Source: Endozoicomonas sp. G2_2 (GTDB taxonomy: Bacteria > Pseudomonadota > Gammaproteobacteria > Nevskiales > Salinisphaeraceae). From it: a stretch of 64,000 nt of DNA. Both the position numbers and the translations under genes were made by a program. The notes below the pieces were generated by a model. That model did no database searches and was not told the DNA's origin. It worked only from the letters and a program-made list of their open reading frames with translations. Positions 9,832-18,513 of this stretch are shown piece after piece. The stretch lies in contig NZ_JAGHQU010000015.1 of the NCBI RefSeq assembly GCF_017744135.1, positions 19,942 through 83,941 of the forward strand, in the 5' to 3' direction. The stretch's first letter is position 1; each line of letters starts with the position of its first letter.

Positions 9832-10321
9832 CCGCCGCCCTTTGGATACGCGTTGTCCGATGCCGCCACCCTAGGGCCTATGGCCGTTTTATGCGAGCCC
9901 GCGTTGGAGACCGCAAATCGTGTTCTGCAAGGCGCGAGTCGCCGCCTCGTGGCGTGCCACGATCAAGACTCGCAACGCCGCAGAGCATGATTTGCGGCCC
10001 AACCCTTCGGGACAAGAGCCGTTTTCCGGCAATCCAGCGTTCTAGCCCGCTTGCGCAGAATGACTGCGCGGCGCGCGCTACGCCTCGTCTTGCCGCCCCT
10101 AGTAAATTTTTTAGGCAGCGCTTGGCGCGGACGCGGATAAAACGGCCACAGGCCCTAGACCCAGGTGTATGGCATTAACAAGCGCTGTCGAGGCGGGCGC
10201 TGAGCGGGAAAACGCGACTTGTCGGCTTCGCCGGTCTGCGCGGGGTCAAAGCCGCCGCGCCGACGACCACCGTGTCGATCCCGATAAGCCGCGCGGGACG
10301 CGGTTTCGGGCGGGCGACGGG
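9832..10321. other. 490-bp intergenic region holding structured element A
   Basis: The gap between gdhB and the GST gene has no credible coding sequence. Most of it (9871-10158) is an inverted-repeat element described separately. The remaining 160 bp up to the GST gene are GC-rich with no recognisable motif. Any gdhB promoter must lie inside or next to the element. Confidence 0.6.
9871..10158. repeat. Structured inverted-repeat element A (288 bp, MITE-like)
   Basis: The ends are imperfect terminal inverted repeats of about 33 bp: CTAGGGCCTATGGCCGTTTT at 9871-9890 is matched by its complement ending in CCCTAG at 10158. Inside, arms 9911-9940 and 9967-9997 form a long hairpin capped by a smaller CGTGGC/GCCACG stem (9948-9961). 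A third hairpin lies at 10053-10069. Element B at 55391-55664 has the same architecture, and CTGCAAGGCGC, CCACGATCAA and GCAACGCCGCAG occur in the same order in both. Outer stems and much of the arms differ in sequence while pairing is kept. ACC flanks both ends, a possible 3-bp target duplication. No transposase is encoded. Confidence 0.75.
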
Positions 10322-10975
10322 TTATTTGGTATCCGGCTGGTTGTCCGGATCAGCGGCCTGGAAGGCAGCTAGTGTCATGCAGGCGCGATGCACACGACGG
10401 ATGGTGGGATACCCGCTCAGATCGACGTCATAGCGCTCGGCCATGGAGACCTGCGGCACCAGGCACACATCGGCCAGGCTCGGGCGCGCGGTAAAACAAT
10501 AGCTGTTCTCGTCGTTCTCGCGGGCCTGGTTGGCGAGAATGGATTCCATCGGCGCAAAGGCCTTGTGGATCCAGTGCTCGAACCATTCCCGGCGTTTTTC
10601 GTAAGCCACGTTCATGCCGTCGCGCAGGTAGCGCAGCACGCGCAGGTTGTTCAGCGGGTGGGTATCGGCGATCGCGATCTGGGCAAAGGAACGGATCCGT
10701 GCGCGCTCAGCGATGTCGCCGTGCAGCAGCGGCCGTTCAGGATAGCGCTCCTCCAGGTATTCTAGAATGGCCGATGACTGGGATATGACCAGATCGTCCT
10801 CGGCCCAGAGCGCGGGAATGAGGCCCTGCGGATTGACGTTGAGATAGCTCAGCCGATCGCCGCGGGTATGGTCCATATCCGTGAAGATGGACTTGTACGA
10901 CACACCCTTGTAGTTGAGAGCGATACGCACGCGATGCGCGGACACACTGCGATGATGCGTGAATAGTTGAAGCAT
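10322..10975 (-). CDS. maiA: Zeta-class glutathione S-transferase / maleylacetoacetate isomerase
   Basis: This 217-residue protein has a thioredoxin-fold N-terminal domain (residues 1-80) and a helical C-terminal GST domain. The N-terminus HRSVSAHRVRIALNYKG fits the zeta-class pattern, in which a serine-rich turn binds glutathione. NPQGLIPAL and QSSAILEYLEERYP are the cis-proline and glutathione-contact segments. Zeta GSTs isomerise maleylacetoacetate or maleylpyruvate in tyrosine or gentisate breakdown. No hmgA or fahA homologue is adjacent, so the pathway is not confirmed by context and a generic GST role remains possible. Confidence 0.8.
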   Translation of the reverse strand: MLQLFTHHRSVSAHRVRIALNYKGVSYKSIFTDMDHTRGDRLSYLNVNPQGLIPALWAEDDLVISQSSAILEYLEERYPERPLLHGDIAERARIRSFAQIAIADTHPLNNLRVLRYLRDGMNVAYEKRREWFEHWIHKAFAPMESILANQARENDENSYCFTARPSLADVCLVPQVSMAERYDVDLSGYPTIRRVHRACMTLAAFQAADPDNQPDTK

Positions 10976-11085
10976 GCCGCAACCCGGCTTGTGAACGTCT
11001 TGTGATGCCCCGATTCTAGCAAATGCGGGCCGCCGAAAACCTCGAAAGCGTGCCCGCGTCCCCCTTCTACCGACCCTTGTTTCGC

Positions 11086-11445
11086 ATGAGCCAGGAAATC
11101 GATTCCACGCCCGTCACCCGCAGCGAGATCGAGCGCAATGTCCTGCTCGTGACCTATGTTCTCTACGGCCTGGGCTTCTTTTCGATCATCACCGCCGTGG
11201 CCGGCGTGATCATCAACCACGTCAAGCTGCGCGACTGTCGCGACCCCGTGGCCTACAGCCACCACCGCTGGCTGATGCGCACCTTCTGGTTCACGGTGCT
11301 CTGGTCGCTGGTCTGCCTGGTGCTCACCACCGTGATGATCGGCTTCATCGGCTACGTGATTCTCTGGCTATGGGGCCTGTATCGCTTCATCCGCGGTGTA
11401 CTCGCCTTCGCCGAGCACCGCGCCCTGCCCGGGCCCACATCGTGA
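11086..11445 (+). CDS. Small membrane protein, DUF4870-like
   Basis: This 119-residue protein has about three hydrophobic segments (residues 20-42, 66-88, 86-105) and the motif AYSHHRWLMRTF between them. The layout resembles DUF4870-type small membrane proteins of unknown function. The start is the ATG giving MSQEIDSTPV; an upstream in-frame ATG at 11023 would add an unlikely leader. The next gene starts on this gene's stop (GTGA overlap) and carries the same SHHRWL motif, so the pair probably form one membrane assembly. No function is assigned. Confidence 0.65.
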   Translation: MSQEIDSTPVTRSEIERNVLLVTYVLYGLGFFSIITAVAGVIINHVKLRDCRDPVAYSHHRWLMRTFWFTVLWSLVCLVLTTVMIGFIGYVILWLWGLYRFIRGVLAFAEHRALPGPTS

Positions 11446-11927
11446 GCGTGCAGGAATCATCGCCGGCCGTAGAGACGAGCAACTTCGGCGTCACCTTCGG
11501 TTATATCGGCGCGGGCACGATCGCCGCCGCACTCTGGCTCGGGGTGGGCATTCTGCTCATTCCGGTGATGGCCGTGGTCGCGCTCGTGCACTGGTGGGCC
11601 GCGGCGGCGCAGACACCGCTGGTCGCGTCGCACCATCGCTGGCTCGGCCGGCACCATGCGATCTCGGTGCTGGCCCTGCTGCTCGTGCTGTTCGCGCCGC
11701 TGGCGGCACTGCCCACGCTCTACAACAGCGCGCTTACCGTGCTCAACACGCTGGCGTACGCGCCGCATCCGGTCGAGACCCTGGCCGCCGCCTGGCCGGA
11801 ACTGGGCATCGGCACGCTCATGCTGGCGCTGTTCATCGCAACCGCGGGCTGGATTCTGGTCACCCTCTGGCTGAGCATCCGGCTGGTACGCCGGTGGCTG
11901 CGCTGGGCGGACCGGCGCGCGGCCTGA
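11442..11927 (+). CDS. Membrane protein paralogous to the preceding gene
   Basis: This 161-residue integral membrane protein has four or more hydrophobic segments and the motif VASHHRWLGRHHA, echoing AYSHHRWLMRTF in the upstream protein. I take the GTG at 11442, which overlaps the upstream TGA, because translation coupled there gives a short N-terminus (MSVQESSPAVE) before the first membrane span. A second GTG at 11448 is also possible. The pair look like products of a tandem duplication that diverged. Function unknown. Confidence 0.6.
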   Translation: MSVQESSPAVETSNFGVTFGYIGAGTIAAALWLGVGILLIPVMAVVALVHWWAAAAQTPLVASHHRWLGRHHAISVLALLLVLFAPLAALPTLYNSALTVLNTLAYAPHPVETLAAAWPELGIGTLMLALFIATAGWILVTLWLSIRLVRRWLRWADRRAA

Positions 11928-12236
11928 ACGTTTGATTCGGGCCGGCGACCCGCTCCACGCGACACATCCAGTCAAAACGCCCGTGGGTCGAGTACGGACC
12001 GACGGGCCTGCAGAGTTGCGCTGCGGGCGCCGATAACACGCTGTATGCGCGTCATGAGGCGCCTTGGCCTTGTGTTAACGTCCATTCTTTCATTTGAACA
12101 GGATGCCGGGTGGATCACGGCGATTCATCGCCCCACGGCGCGCGGCTCGAGCAAGCTCGCATACCGTGAACGTGACCGGCATCGGGTTCCGAACACGATG
12201 GCCGTGCCGGCCATCCAGATCACTGGAGGGCGATTC
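11928..12236. other. 309-bp gap upstream of the 662-aa gene
   Basis: The gap contains a stem-loop at 11980-12006 (CCCGTGGGTC paired with GACCGACGGG) without a T tract, possibly ending the membrane-protein pair. A locally AT-rich stretch follows near 12070-12100 and could hold a promoter, although no consensus pair is convincing. An in-frame upstream extension of the next gene from 12045 has no ribosome-binding site and looks non-coding. Confidence 0.45.
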
Positions 12237-14225
12237 ATGGCCCAAGTCACAAGCAGCGGCCTGAGCGATCCGGCGCGCCTCGCCGAAGATTTCGAACAAG
12301 TACTCGAACGACTCGAGGCCGCGCGCACCTTCGGCAAGGCCATGCAGCAGCAACAGCTCATGGCCCGCGCACAAAAGCTGCTGCGCAGCCCGGAAGGCAT
12401 TCGCCATCTGTATGCCTACGCGCCGCGTTTCGATGCCGGCGGCGTATTCGCCGGCGGTGACTGGGAAAAGCCGGAGATGCTGGTGCCGGCGCTGGTCAGT
12501 GGCACCCTGCGCGGCGGCGGCATCAACGCAACGCTCGAATGCCTGAGCGAGTTGCGCATGCTCGCGATCGCCGAAGGCCACAGCGATCACACCGGCATGC
12601 CGCCGAACGACGCCCGCCGCTTTCTGCAGCAGATACTGGCGAGCAATCTCGATCTGCTGTTTCCGGTGGCGACCGAGGAAACCCGCGAGGCCGACCCGGC
12701 CGCCGCAGAACGGGTCAAGAACCTGTTCGATTTCATTCTCGAACACCTGGGTACGGCCGCCATTCTCGACGCCCTTATTCAGGAAGCCGAACGCGTGCTG
12801 CTGCAGCGCCCGATCATGGTCCAGCGTGTCGAAGCGCTGTTGCGCGCCGCCGATCGCGCGACGCACGAGCTGCCCGACGACGACCCGTCCGTCGCGCGCG
12901 CACGCGAGTGGATGAACGCGCTCAACGGCCCGACACCCCTGTCGCGTGCCGGTACGCGCGACGACTACGCCGCCGCGCTCACCCAGCTGGATATCAACGC
13001 GCTTGCCGAGGAAGCCCACAATTTCGGCCAGGCGATGGCGCGCACCGGCCTGGTGTCGCCGCACCATGCGGATCTGTTGCGCCATCTGGTCGACAACGCC
13101 CCAGAGCTGGTCGGCCCGGCTCTAGCGCTCAACGCGGTGGGCAAGGTGAGCCTCGGCGCCCATCAGACGCTAATCTCCGATCTCATCCGCTTTGCGATCT
13201 GGCGCGAGACCGCGCGTTCCATCTACGGGCTGTCGAAGCTGCTCGAACAGGGCATGACCTTCATACGCCCGGTACTGCCGGGCCTGCGCCGGCTGATGGT
13301 GCTGGCAATACATCCGAGCGTGGGCGAACAGCTGCGCAACGCCAGCGAATGGCAGGACCCGCCCGACGCGAACGTGCTGCTTCTGGCGGGCACGCTGTCG
13401 GTGCTCGGCCAGCCACGCGGCGTCGATCAGGGCCACAACCCCACCTGCCAGGCCGCACGCGCGATCAGCCTGTGGGCACAGAACGATGTCGGTTATCTGC
13501 TGGAGCTGATCGCTTTCGCGGCCCGCGAAAACGAGCTGACCATGCACTTCGAGGGCCAGACGATCCGCTCAAGCGAACTGTCGTTCGGGCTGGCAACGAC
13601 GCTGCATACCGAGCTCGACCCCGTTTCGCTGCTGCTCACCCCGCATCTCGACCGCATCTACATGGAAATGAGCCGGCAAACGATCGGCCGATCCGGCGAC
13701 GGCCATCGATGGGTCAACCCGGAACTGCACGGCTGGTGGGTACACCGCGGCTTCGGCGAGCTACTGGATACAGCCACCGGCGGCGTCCACCGCTGCGACG
13801 ATTTCATCCGCGCGTTCTATGCGTCGTATCACCCGCTCTACAACGGGGGGCGCGACCTGGTCTACGCCCAGCCCTGCGGAATCGCGACCACCGACTACAG
13901 CGGTGCGCTTGTCGGCTGGCACGCAATCTCCATCCAGCGCGTTGCCTATGACCCGGCCGGCGAATGGCGTGTCTACTTCTTCAACCCGAACCGCGACAAG
14001 GGTCAGAACTGGGGTCAGGACATCATCACCTCGACCCACAGCCACGGTGAACTCGAAGGCGAGTCGTCGCTGCCATTCGAACAGTTCATCGCCCGCGTCT
14101 ATGTCTTTCACTACAAGAGCCGCGAGATCGGCGACGCCAGCATCGTGCCGGACGAGGCCGTAGCGCGTATACGCGCGTTGATTGCGGAAAGCTGGGCTGC
14201 GCAGCTGCCCTGGAACGACGGCTGA
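12237..14225 (+). CDS. Unrecognised 662-aa protein with a possible papain-like Cys-His-Asn site
   Basis: I do not recognise the family. The start is ATG 12237, preceded by a strong GGAGGG site. The N-terminal 370 residues look helical and lack a signal peptide or membrane span. The C-terminal third has candidate catalytic residues in papain order: Cys404 in GHNPTCQAARAISLWAQ, His562 in ALVGWHAISIQRV and Asn583 in VYFFNPNRDKGQNWGQ. A helix starting at a Cys, a buried GWHA strand and an FFNPN turn are what a cysteine peptidase or transglutaminase-like fold would show. A further Cys547 (AQPCGIATT) is present. The gene is monocistronic and followed by a strong terminator. Protease activity is inference only. 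Confidence 0.7.
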   Translation: MAQVTSSGLSDPARLAEDFEQVLERLEAARTFGKAMQQQQLMARAQKLLRSPEGIRHLYAYAPRFDAGGVFAGGDWEKPEMLVPALVSGTLRGGGINATLECLSELRMLAIAEGHSDHTGMPPNDARRFLQQILASNLDLLFPVATEETREADPAAAERVKNLFDFILEHLGTAAILDALIQEAERVLLQRPIMVQRVEALLRAADRATHELPDDDPSVARAREWMNALNGPTPLSRAGTRDDYAAALTQLDINALAEEAHNFGQAMARTGLVSPHHADLLRHLVDNAPELVGPALALNAVGKVSLGAHQTLISDLIRFAIWRETARSIYGLSKLLEQGMTFIRPVLPGLRRLMVLAIHPSVGEQLRNASEWQDPPDANVLLLAGTLSVLGQPRGVDQGHNPTCQAARAISLWAQNDVGYLLELIAFAARENELTMHFEGQTIRSSELSFGLATTLHTELDPVSLLLTPHLDRIYMEMSRQTIGRSGDGHRWVNPELHGWWVHRGFGELLDTATGGVHRCDDFIRAFYASYHPLYNGGRDLVYAQPCGIATTDYSGALVGWHAISIQRVAYDPAGEWRVYFFNPNRDKGQNWGQDIITSTHSHGELEGESSLPFEQFIARVYVFHYKSREIGDASIVPDEAVARIRALIAESWAAQLPWNDG

Positions 14226-14253
14226 TACCCCTTACGCGACAACGACAGGCATT

Positions 14254-14290
14254 AAAAAGGCCGCGCCGGGAAAGCCGGCGCGGCCTTTTT
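14254..14290. terminator. Bidirectional intrinsic terminator
   Basis: A perfect 16-bp stem (AAAAAGGCCGCGCCGG at 14254-14269 and its complement at 14275-14290) with the loop GAAAG. The A run on one arm and T run on the other serve the convergent 662-aa and ATP-grasp genes on both strands. Confidence 0.93.
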
Positions 14291-14312
14291 CGTTTCGGCT
14301 TGTACGTCCTGT

Positions 14313-15539
14313 CTAGACGTAGAAGTCGAGCTCTTCCTGGTGCCTGAGCAGATCACGCAGCTGGTGCGGATTGTCGCCAAAGAAAAACACCAGACCCCAG
14401 TGGGTGCCGAACGCCGTACGCTTGGTGACGGTGTCCTGCAGCGGGGCAGTGAGCTCGTGGAAATCGAAGTACGGATGCTCTTCGGTTTCCTTGGGGATCT
14501 CGAGCTTGCTGACCACGCGTCGACGCGGATAGACGCCGAAGCAGCCCGCATAGCCCTTGGCATCCTTGACCGGCTCGGGGAAGAAGTTGTCGATCTCCTC
14601 CTGCGTGGTCTTCGGATCCATGACCAGAATCGTGGCCTGATAGGCGTTGAAGCCATAGGCACGCTCGATCAGCTCGAAGGCTTTGAAACCCGGCGGACGG
14701 TAGGCGACTTCACCGAAGTACATGGTGCCGTCGGAGGTCACGAAGTACTCGGGATGAATCTGACCGAACTTGATGTCGAAGGTTTTGATGAGCTTCTCGA
14801 TCTGTTCGGTAATCGCATTACGCCAGCTCTCGAGCTCCGGCGTGGCCGGCACGAACACGGAGTAGCCGAGCGTCACGTACTCGGAGATGTTCAGGAACTG
14901 GATCTTGCCGTCCCAGATCCAGGCTTCCACCGCGAATTCCCAGCCGTCGAGGTGGCTTTCCATGAGCAGCGGGTATTCGCTTTCCGGAATCGCATCGATC
15001 TCCTCGACCGTGCGGATCATCCGGTGGCCCAGGCAACCGGCCTTGTCGAACGCCTTCAGGTGGATCGGATCCTGGGGGTCGCCGTCGAGCTTGAGCAGCG
15101 TCTGGTTCACGCGCTTGAAGAAGCGATAGACATCGTCCATCTCGTGGGCTTCTTCGAAAATACCCACACGGATGCCGCCGAGCTGCGCGCGACGCTTCAT
15201 CAGCGCCTTGTCACGGAAGAGCACCGCCTGGCCGTGCAGGCGCGGGTTGTCCATGAGCACGGAGTTGATAGCACCGGCCCATTCCACCGTCTCCTCGAAC
15301 AGCGGAATGGCAACGTCAACACCCTCTTCCTTGAGCTTTTCCGCAATTTCCATGGAGCGGTCGTTCAGACGCTCGAAATTCCATGGAATGTAAGGGATAT
15401 CATGCTGCTTGCAGTAGTCTTCAGCCCAATCCGGGGCGACGACCACATAGCGCCGATCAAAACGATCGGCAGCCTCGATCGCACCGAGCGACCAGCCCAG
15501 CAGTGCGACATAACCCTTTTCCGGATTCTTTTCTGTCAT
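14313..15539 (-). CDS. ATP-grasp domain protein, substrate unknown
   Basis: This 408-residue protein resembles ATP-grasp carboxylate-amine ligases: a pre-ATP-grasp Rossmann-like N-terminus (YVALLGWSLGAIEAADRF), then a central domain with EYPLLMESHLDGWEFAVEAW and the metal-binding FGEVAYRPPG near residue 265. Such enzymes ligate a carboxylate to an amine through an acyl-phosphate. The start MTEKNPEKG at 15539 is chosen over an upstream ATG because the extension lacks the family pattern. The codon use appears less GC-biased than its neighbours. No neighbour suggests the substrate; peptide or amino-acid ligation is possible. Confidence 0.72.
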   Translation of the reverse strand: MTEKNPEKGYVALLGWSLGAIEAADRFDRRYVVVAPDWAEDYCKQHDIPYIPWNFERLNDRSMEIAEKLKEEGVDVAIPLFEETVEWAGAINSVLMDNPRLHGQAVLFRDKALMKRRAQLGGIRVGIFEEAHEMDDVYRFFKRVNQTLLKLDGDPQDPIHLKAFDKAGCLGHRMIRTVEEIDAIPESEYPLLMESHLDGWEFAVEAWIWDGKIQFLNISEYVTLGYSVFVPATPELESWRNAITEQIEKLIKTFDIKFGQIHPEYFVTSDGTMYFGEVAYRPPGFKAFELIERAYGFNAYQATILVMDPKTTQEEIDNFFPEPVKDAKGYAGCFGVYPRRRVVSKLEIPKETEEHPYFDFHELTAPLQDTVTKRTAFGTHWGLVFFFGDNPHQLRDLLRHQEELDFYV

Positions 15540-15766
15540 ATTTGCCTCAAAGTCGGATTCTCTTAGACCGTAGCACAAACGCCGTGCGGCTGATGGTCAG
15601 CGCGTCCATGATCGACGACTGGGATCCATACAGCGACCACCTCTTGTACGCCGCGGCCGAGATGCGTGCAATACCGTTGGACAGCCGCTCCTCACGGGCG
15701 TTCGCGGCGGAATGGCGGCCGGCTAACGATTGTTGAAAATTGCCACCGGCGCGGCCGCCCGAACCG

Positions 15767-16705
15767 CTATTCGGACAACGGCCAGAGCCGCGCTGCGCCG
15801 CGCACGCCGGACGCATCGCCGTGGGCCGCCGGCAACAGCGGCGTGTCGATCGACTCGGCAAAGGCATGCTGTGCCCAGATCTTGGGTACTTCGCTATAAA
15901 GCCAGCGAATCTGGGACAGGCCACCGCCCACCACGATGACGTCCGGGTCGACGATGTTGACGACCATGGCCATCGAGCGCGCGACGCGCTGCAGCCATAC
16001 CTTGAGCGTCGCCCCGGCCAACCGCTCACCGGCTTCTGCACGCTGCACGATCTCGTGCGCAGGCAGGTTGTAGCCGCCGCGACGCACGTGGTCGGCCGTC
16101 ATGCCCGGCCCGGAAAGCCACGCTTCCAGACAGCTATCCAGACCACACCAGCACCGCGGTGGCTGGCGCGCCTCGGCCGACGTCTGCCACGGCAGGCAGG
16201 TATGCCCCCATTCCCCGGCCAAGCCGTTGCGTCCAGTGATCAGTTGCCGGTCGATCACGACACCACCCCCGACCCCGGTTCCCAGAATCACGCCAAAGAC
16301 GTTGCCGTGGCCGGCACCGGCGCCGTCGCGGGCTTCCGACAGCGCCAGGCAGTCGGCGTCGTTGGCCAGCCGCACGTCGCGCGACAATGCAGACGCCAGG
16401 TCGGCGCCCAACGGCTTGCCGTTCAGACATTGCGAGTTGGCGTTGCGCAGGCGCCCGGTCGAGGCCAGCACACTGCCCGGCGTGCCCACGCCCAGCGGGA
16501 GACCGGCCTGGTCCACGTCCTGTTCCAGCGCATGGACCAGATCCACGATGGCTTCCACGGTCTCGCGATAGCCGCCGTTCGGCGTGTCGATCCGACGTTC
16601 GGCGCATACCGCGGCGTCGCCGTCGAGCACGATGCCGGCGATCTTGGTGCCGCCGAGATCCACACCGATACGCAGGCCGCGATCCGGGTTGGATACGCCG
16701 CTCAT
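15767..16705 (-). CDS. ROK-family sugar kinase
   Basis: This 312-residue cytoplasmic kinase carries the ROK hallmarks: the ATP phosphate motif GVDLGGTKIAGIVLDG at residues 14-29, GTGVGGGVVIDRQL in mid-protein, and the zinc and sugar-binding region GEWGHTCLP followed by CWCGLDSCLEAWLSGPG. ROK kinases phosphorylate glucose, fructose, N-acetylglucosamine or N-acetylmannosamine. The retained GHTCLP histidine and three clustered cysteines mark a zinc-dependent member. Fructokinase and N-acetylglucosamine kinase are both plausible; sequence alone does not decide. The gene stands alone, with 227 bp downstream to the ATP-grasp gene. Confidence 0.85.
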   Translation of the reverse strand: MSGVSNPDRGLRIGVDLGGTKIAGIVLDGDAAVCAERRIDTPNGGYRETVEAIVDLVHALEQDVDQAGLPLGVGTPGSVLASTGRLRNANSQCLNGKPLGADLASALSRDVRLANDADCLALSEARDGAGAGHGNVFGVILGTGVGGGVVIDRQLITGRNGLAGEWGHTCLPWQTSAEARQPPRCWCGLDSCLEAWLSGPGMTADHVRRGGYNLPAHEIVQRAEAGERLAGATLKVWLQRVARSMAMVVNIVDPDVIVVGGGLSQIRWLYSEVPKIWAQHAFAESIDTPLLPAAHGDASGVRGAARLWPLSE

Positions 16706-16783
16706 GTCACGCTCCTGTCATGGCGCGGCGCCAGTATTCCGGGAACGACAGCAAAGACAACGCGGACATTCGAGGGCAGACTC

Positions 16784-16888
16784 ATGATTCGCAAGAAACT
16801 CCGATTTCTCGGCTATATTATCGCGACACGGCTGGTCGTGGGCGCCGTTCCCTTCGGCCGGGTGGACGGCGCCGCGTCGGAGGTCTAA
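16784..16888 (+). CDS. Possible 34-aa small membrane peptide
   Basis: In the 211-bp gap between the ROK kinase and sirtuin genes a short frame starts at ATG 16784 with GAGGG ten bases upstream. It begins MIRKKLRFLGYIIATR: four basic residues then a hydrophobic stretch, the look of a small membrane peptide. No homologue is recognised and the length is within chance expectation. Confidence 0.25.
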   Translation: MIRKKLRFLGYIIATRLVVGAVPFGRVDGAASEV

Positions 16889-16916
16889 CCCCGGCGCTCC
16901 GGCGATTTCTCAACCA

Positions 16917-17789
16917 TCAGGGCGTGGGCGCGATTGCCGCGTCCAGCAGCGCGCCGCAGTCATCATCCAGTTTGTGGGTGATCAGGTCGTCCGCGCGCGT
17001 GCGGCCGCGATTGATCGCCATGATCGGCAGCCCGTTGCGCGCCGCTTCACGCACGAAACGAAACCCCGACCAGACCATCAGGGACGACCCGACCACGAGC
17101 ACGGCGTCCGAGCGTGCCAGCCCGTTCCAGGCACGGTTGACCGTGCGTCGCGGCACGGCGCCACCAAAAAAGACCACGTCCGGCTTGAGAATGCCGCGAC
17201 AGACCGGGCAGTCGGGCACCACGAACGCCGCGTAATCCACGTCGCCGAGCTCGATGTCGCCGTCCGGTCGAATCGCATCGCTGTCGTGCAGCCACCCCGC
17301 ATTCGCGGCGACGAGCATCTCCTGGACCCGGTGACGCGAAAGCCGCGTGTTGCAGTCCAGACAGATCACCCGATCGAGGCGTCCATGCAAGTCCACGACC
17401 GCTCGACTGCCCGCCGCCTGGTGCAGGCCATCCACGTTCTGGGTGACGAGCAGCGAGGTGGCGCCGGCCTTGCCGAGGCGGTGGAGCGCGTGATGGGCGG
17501 CGTTCGGGCGTGCCCGCGCCACCGCCGGCCAGCCTGCCATGCTGCGTGCCCAGTAGCGTTTGCGCTTGGCCTGCTGGCTGACGAACGCCTGATGCTGGAT
17601 CGGCGTGGCGCCTTTCCAGCCGCCGTCCCGGTCGCGGTAATCCGGTATGCCGGACAGCGTGCTGATGCCGGCGCCGGTGAGCACGAACAGCTGCCGATGC
17701 GCATCGAGAAATTCCCTGAGCCGGTCGACATGATCGGCCCGCGGCGCAGCGACACCGGCATCGGAGTGAACGGCGTCCGACAGACTCAA
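16917..17789 (-). CDS. Sir2-family NAD-dependent protein deacylase
   Basis: This 290-residue sirtuin has all catalytic motifs: [15 protein letters not shown] (NAD phosphate loop, about residues 39-53), [12 protein letters not shown], the catalytic histidine in [11 protein letters not shown], two zinc pairs (CLDC and CPVC), and [11 protein letters not shown] and [11 protein letters not shown] in the distal Rossmann fold. Sirtuins remove acyl groups from lysines using NAD. The 50-residue insertion between the zinc pairs is longer than in compact CobB. The ATG overlaps the stop of the upstream HAD gene by four bases, so the two are co-translated. Confidence 0.9.
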   Translation of the reverse strand: MSLSDAVHSDAGVAAPRADHVDRLREFLDAHRQLFVLTGAGISTLSGIPDYRDRDGGWKGATPIQHQAFVSQQAKRKRYWARSMAGWPAVARARPNAAHHALHRLGKAGATSLLVTQNVDGLHQAAGSRAVVDLHGRLDRVICLDCNTRLSRHRVQEMLVAANAGWLHDSDAIRPDGDIELGDVDYAAFVVPDCPVCRGILKPDVVFFGGAVPRRTVNRAWNGLARSDAVLVVGSSLMVWSGFRFVREAARNGLPIMAINRGRTRADDLITHKLDDDCGALLDAAIAPTP

Positions 17790-18433
17790 GCCGATGCTCC
17801 CACGTTGATGCCGCGCGTGGCGAGGTCGCGCTCGAGCGTGGCGACATCGGTGAACTGTATTGCCTGCCAGCCGGCGGTGCGCGCACCGTCGACATTGATT
17901 TGACGGTCGTCGATCAGCAGGCAGCCGGCGGGCGCAACATCCAGCGCGGCCGCGATATGGGCGAAACCACGCGGGTCCGGCTTGGCGACACCCAGCTCCT
18001 GGGAGGCGAATGCACGCTCGATATACGCAAAGAAACCGAACTGTCGCAGCATGTATCGCCAGTGCGTCGCGTTGGTGTTGCTGTAGCAGGCAATACGATG
18101 GGCCGCGGCCAGGCGAGCCAGCAATGCGACGGTGTCCCGTTTCTCGCCAAGCAGCATGGCTTCGATTTCCGCGATCAGGACGCTGTAGTCGAGCGGACGG
18201 TCGAGACTGTCGTTCAAGGCGGCATGGAAACCGGCTTCGTCGAGCGTGCCGATCTGGAAACGCTCGGCCAGCGAGTACGGGGTCTCGACGAAGCGCTCGC
18301 GCAACAGCGGCTCGAGTAGGGCTTCGGACGTTTCACTGCGGCGTGCCAGCGCGGCCAGCGTGACCTCCGCGGGCGCCACGTCGACGAGCACGCCGCCGAG
18401 ATCGAATACTAGCCAGGAGACGGGATGGTTCAT
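17786..18433 (-). CDS. HAD-superfamily hydrolase (HAD-IA type phosphatase)
   Basis: This 215-residue protein has HAD motif I as FDLGGVLVDV (residues 9-18), motif II at CYSNTNATHW, motif III in GVAKPDPRGF and motif IV in CLLIDDRQINVDGA. A cap inserted after motif I is the HAD-IA layout. Motif I reads DLGG, so the usual second acid (DxD) is replaced by glycine, as in the YihX-like subgroup of HAD phosphatases. The start is the MNHPVSWL methionine rather than an upstream ATG at 18475. It is coupled to the sirtuin. The phosphorylated substrate is unknown. Confidence 0.82.
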   Translation of the reverse strand: MNHPVSWLVFDLGGVLVDVAPAEVTLAALARRSETSEALLEPLLRERFVETPYSLAERFQIGTLDEAGFHAALNDSLDRPLDYSVLIAEIEAMLLGEKRDTVALLARLAAAHRIACYSNTNATHWRYMLRQFGFFAYIERAFASQELGVAKPDPRGFAHIAAALDVAPAGCLLIDDRQINVDGARTAGWQAIQFTDVATLERDLATRGINVGASA

Positions 18434-18513
18434 GCGCGACAGTTTACGTGCGTCGGCGTGACACCGATGCGTCACGATTCATGCCCGGTACGGACGATAC
18501 GACGGTGTGATCA

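Noticed and set aside
4786..9990. A 1,734-codon open frame on the plus strand
   Set aside because: It is antisense to gdhB, low in recognisable domains, and typical of GC-rich shadow frames. The minus-strand protein has full GDH motifs.
15608..15736. A 42-codon frame between the ATP-grasp and ROK genes
   Set aside because: No ribosome-binding site, no homologue recognised, and no promoter evidence.
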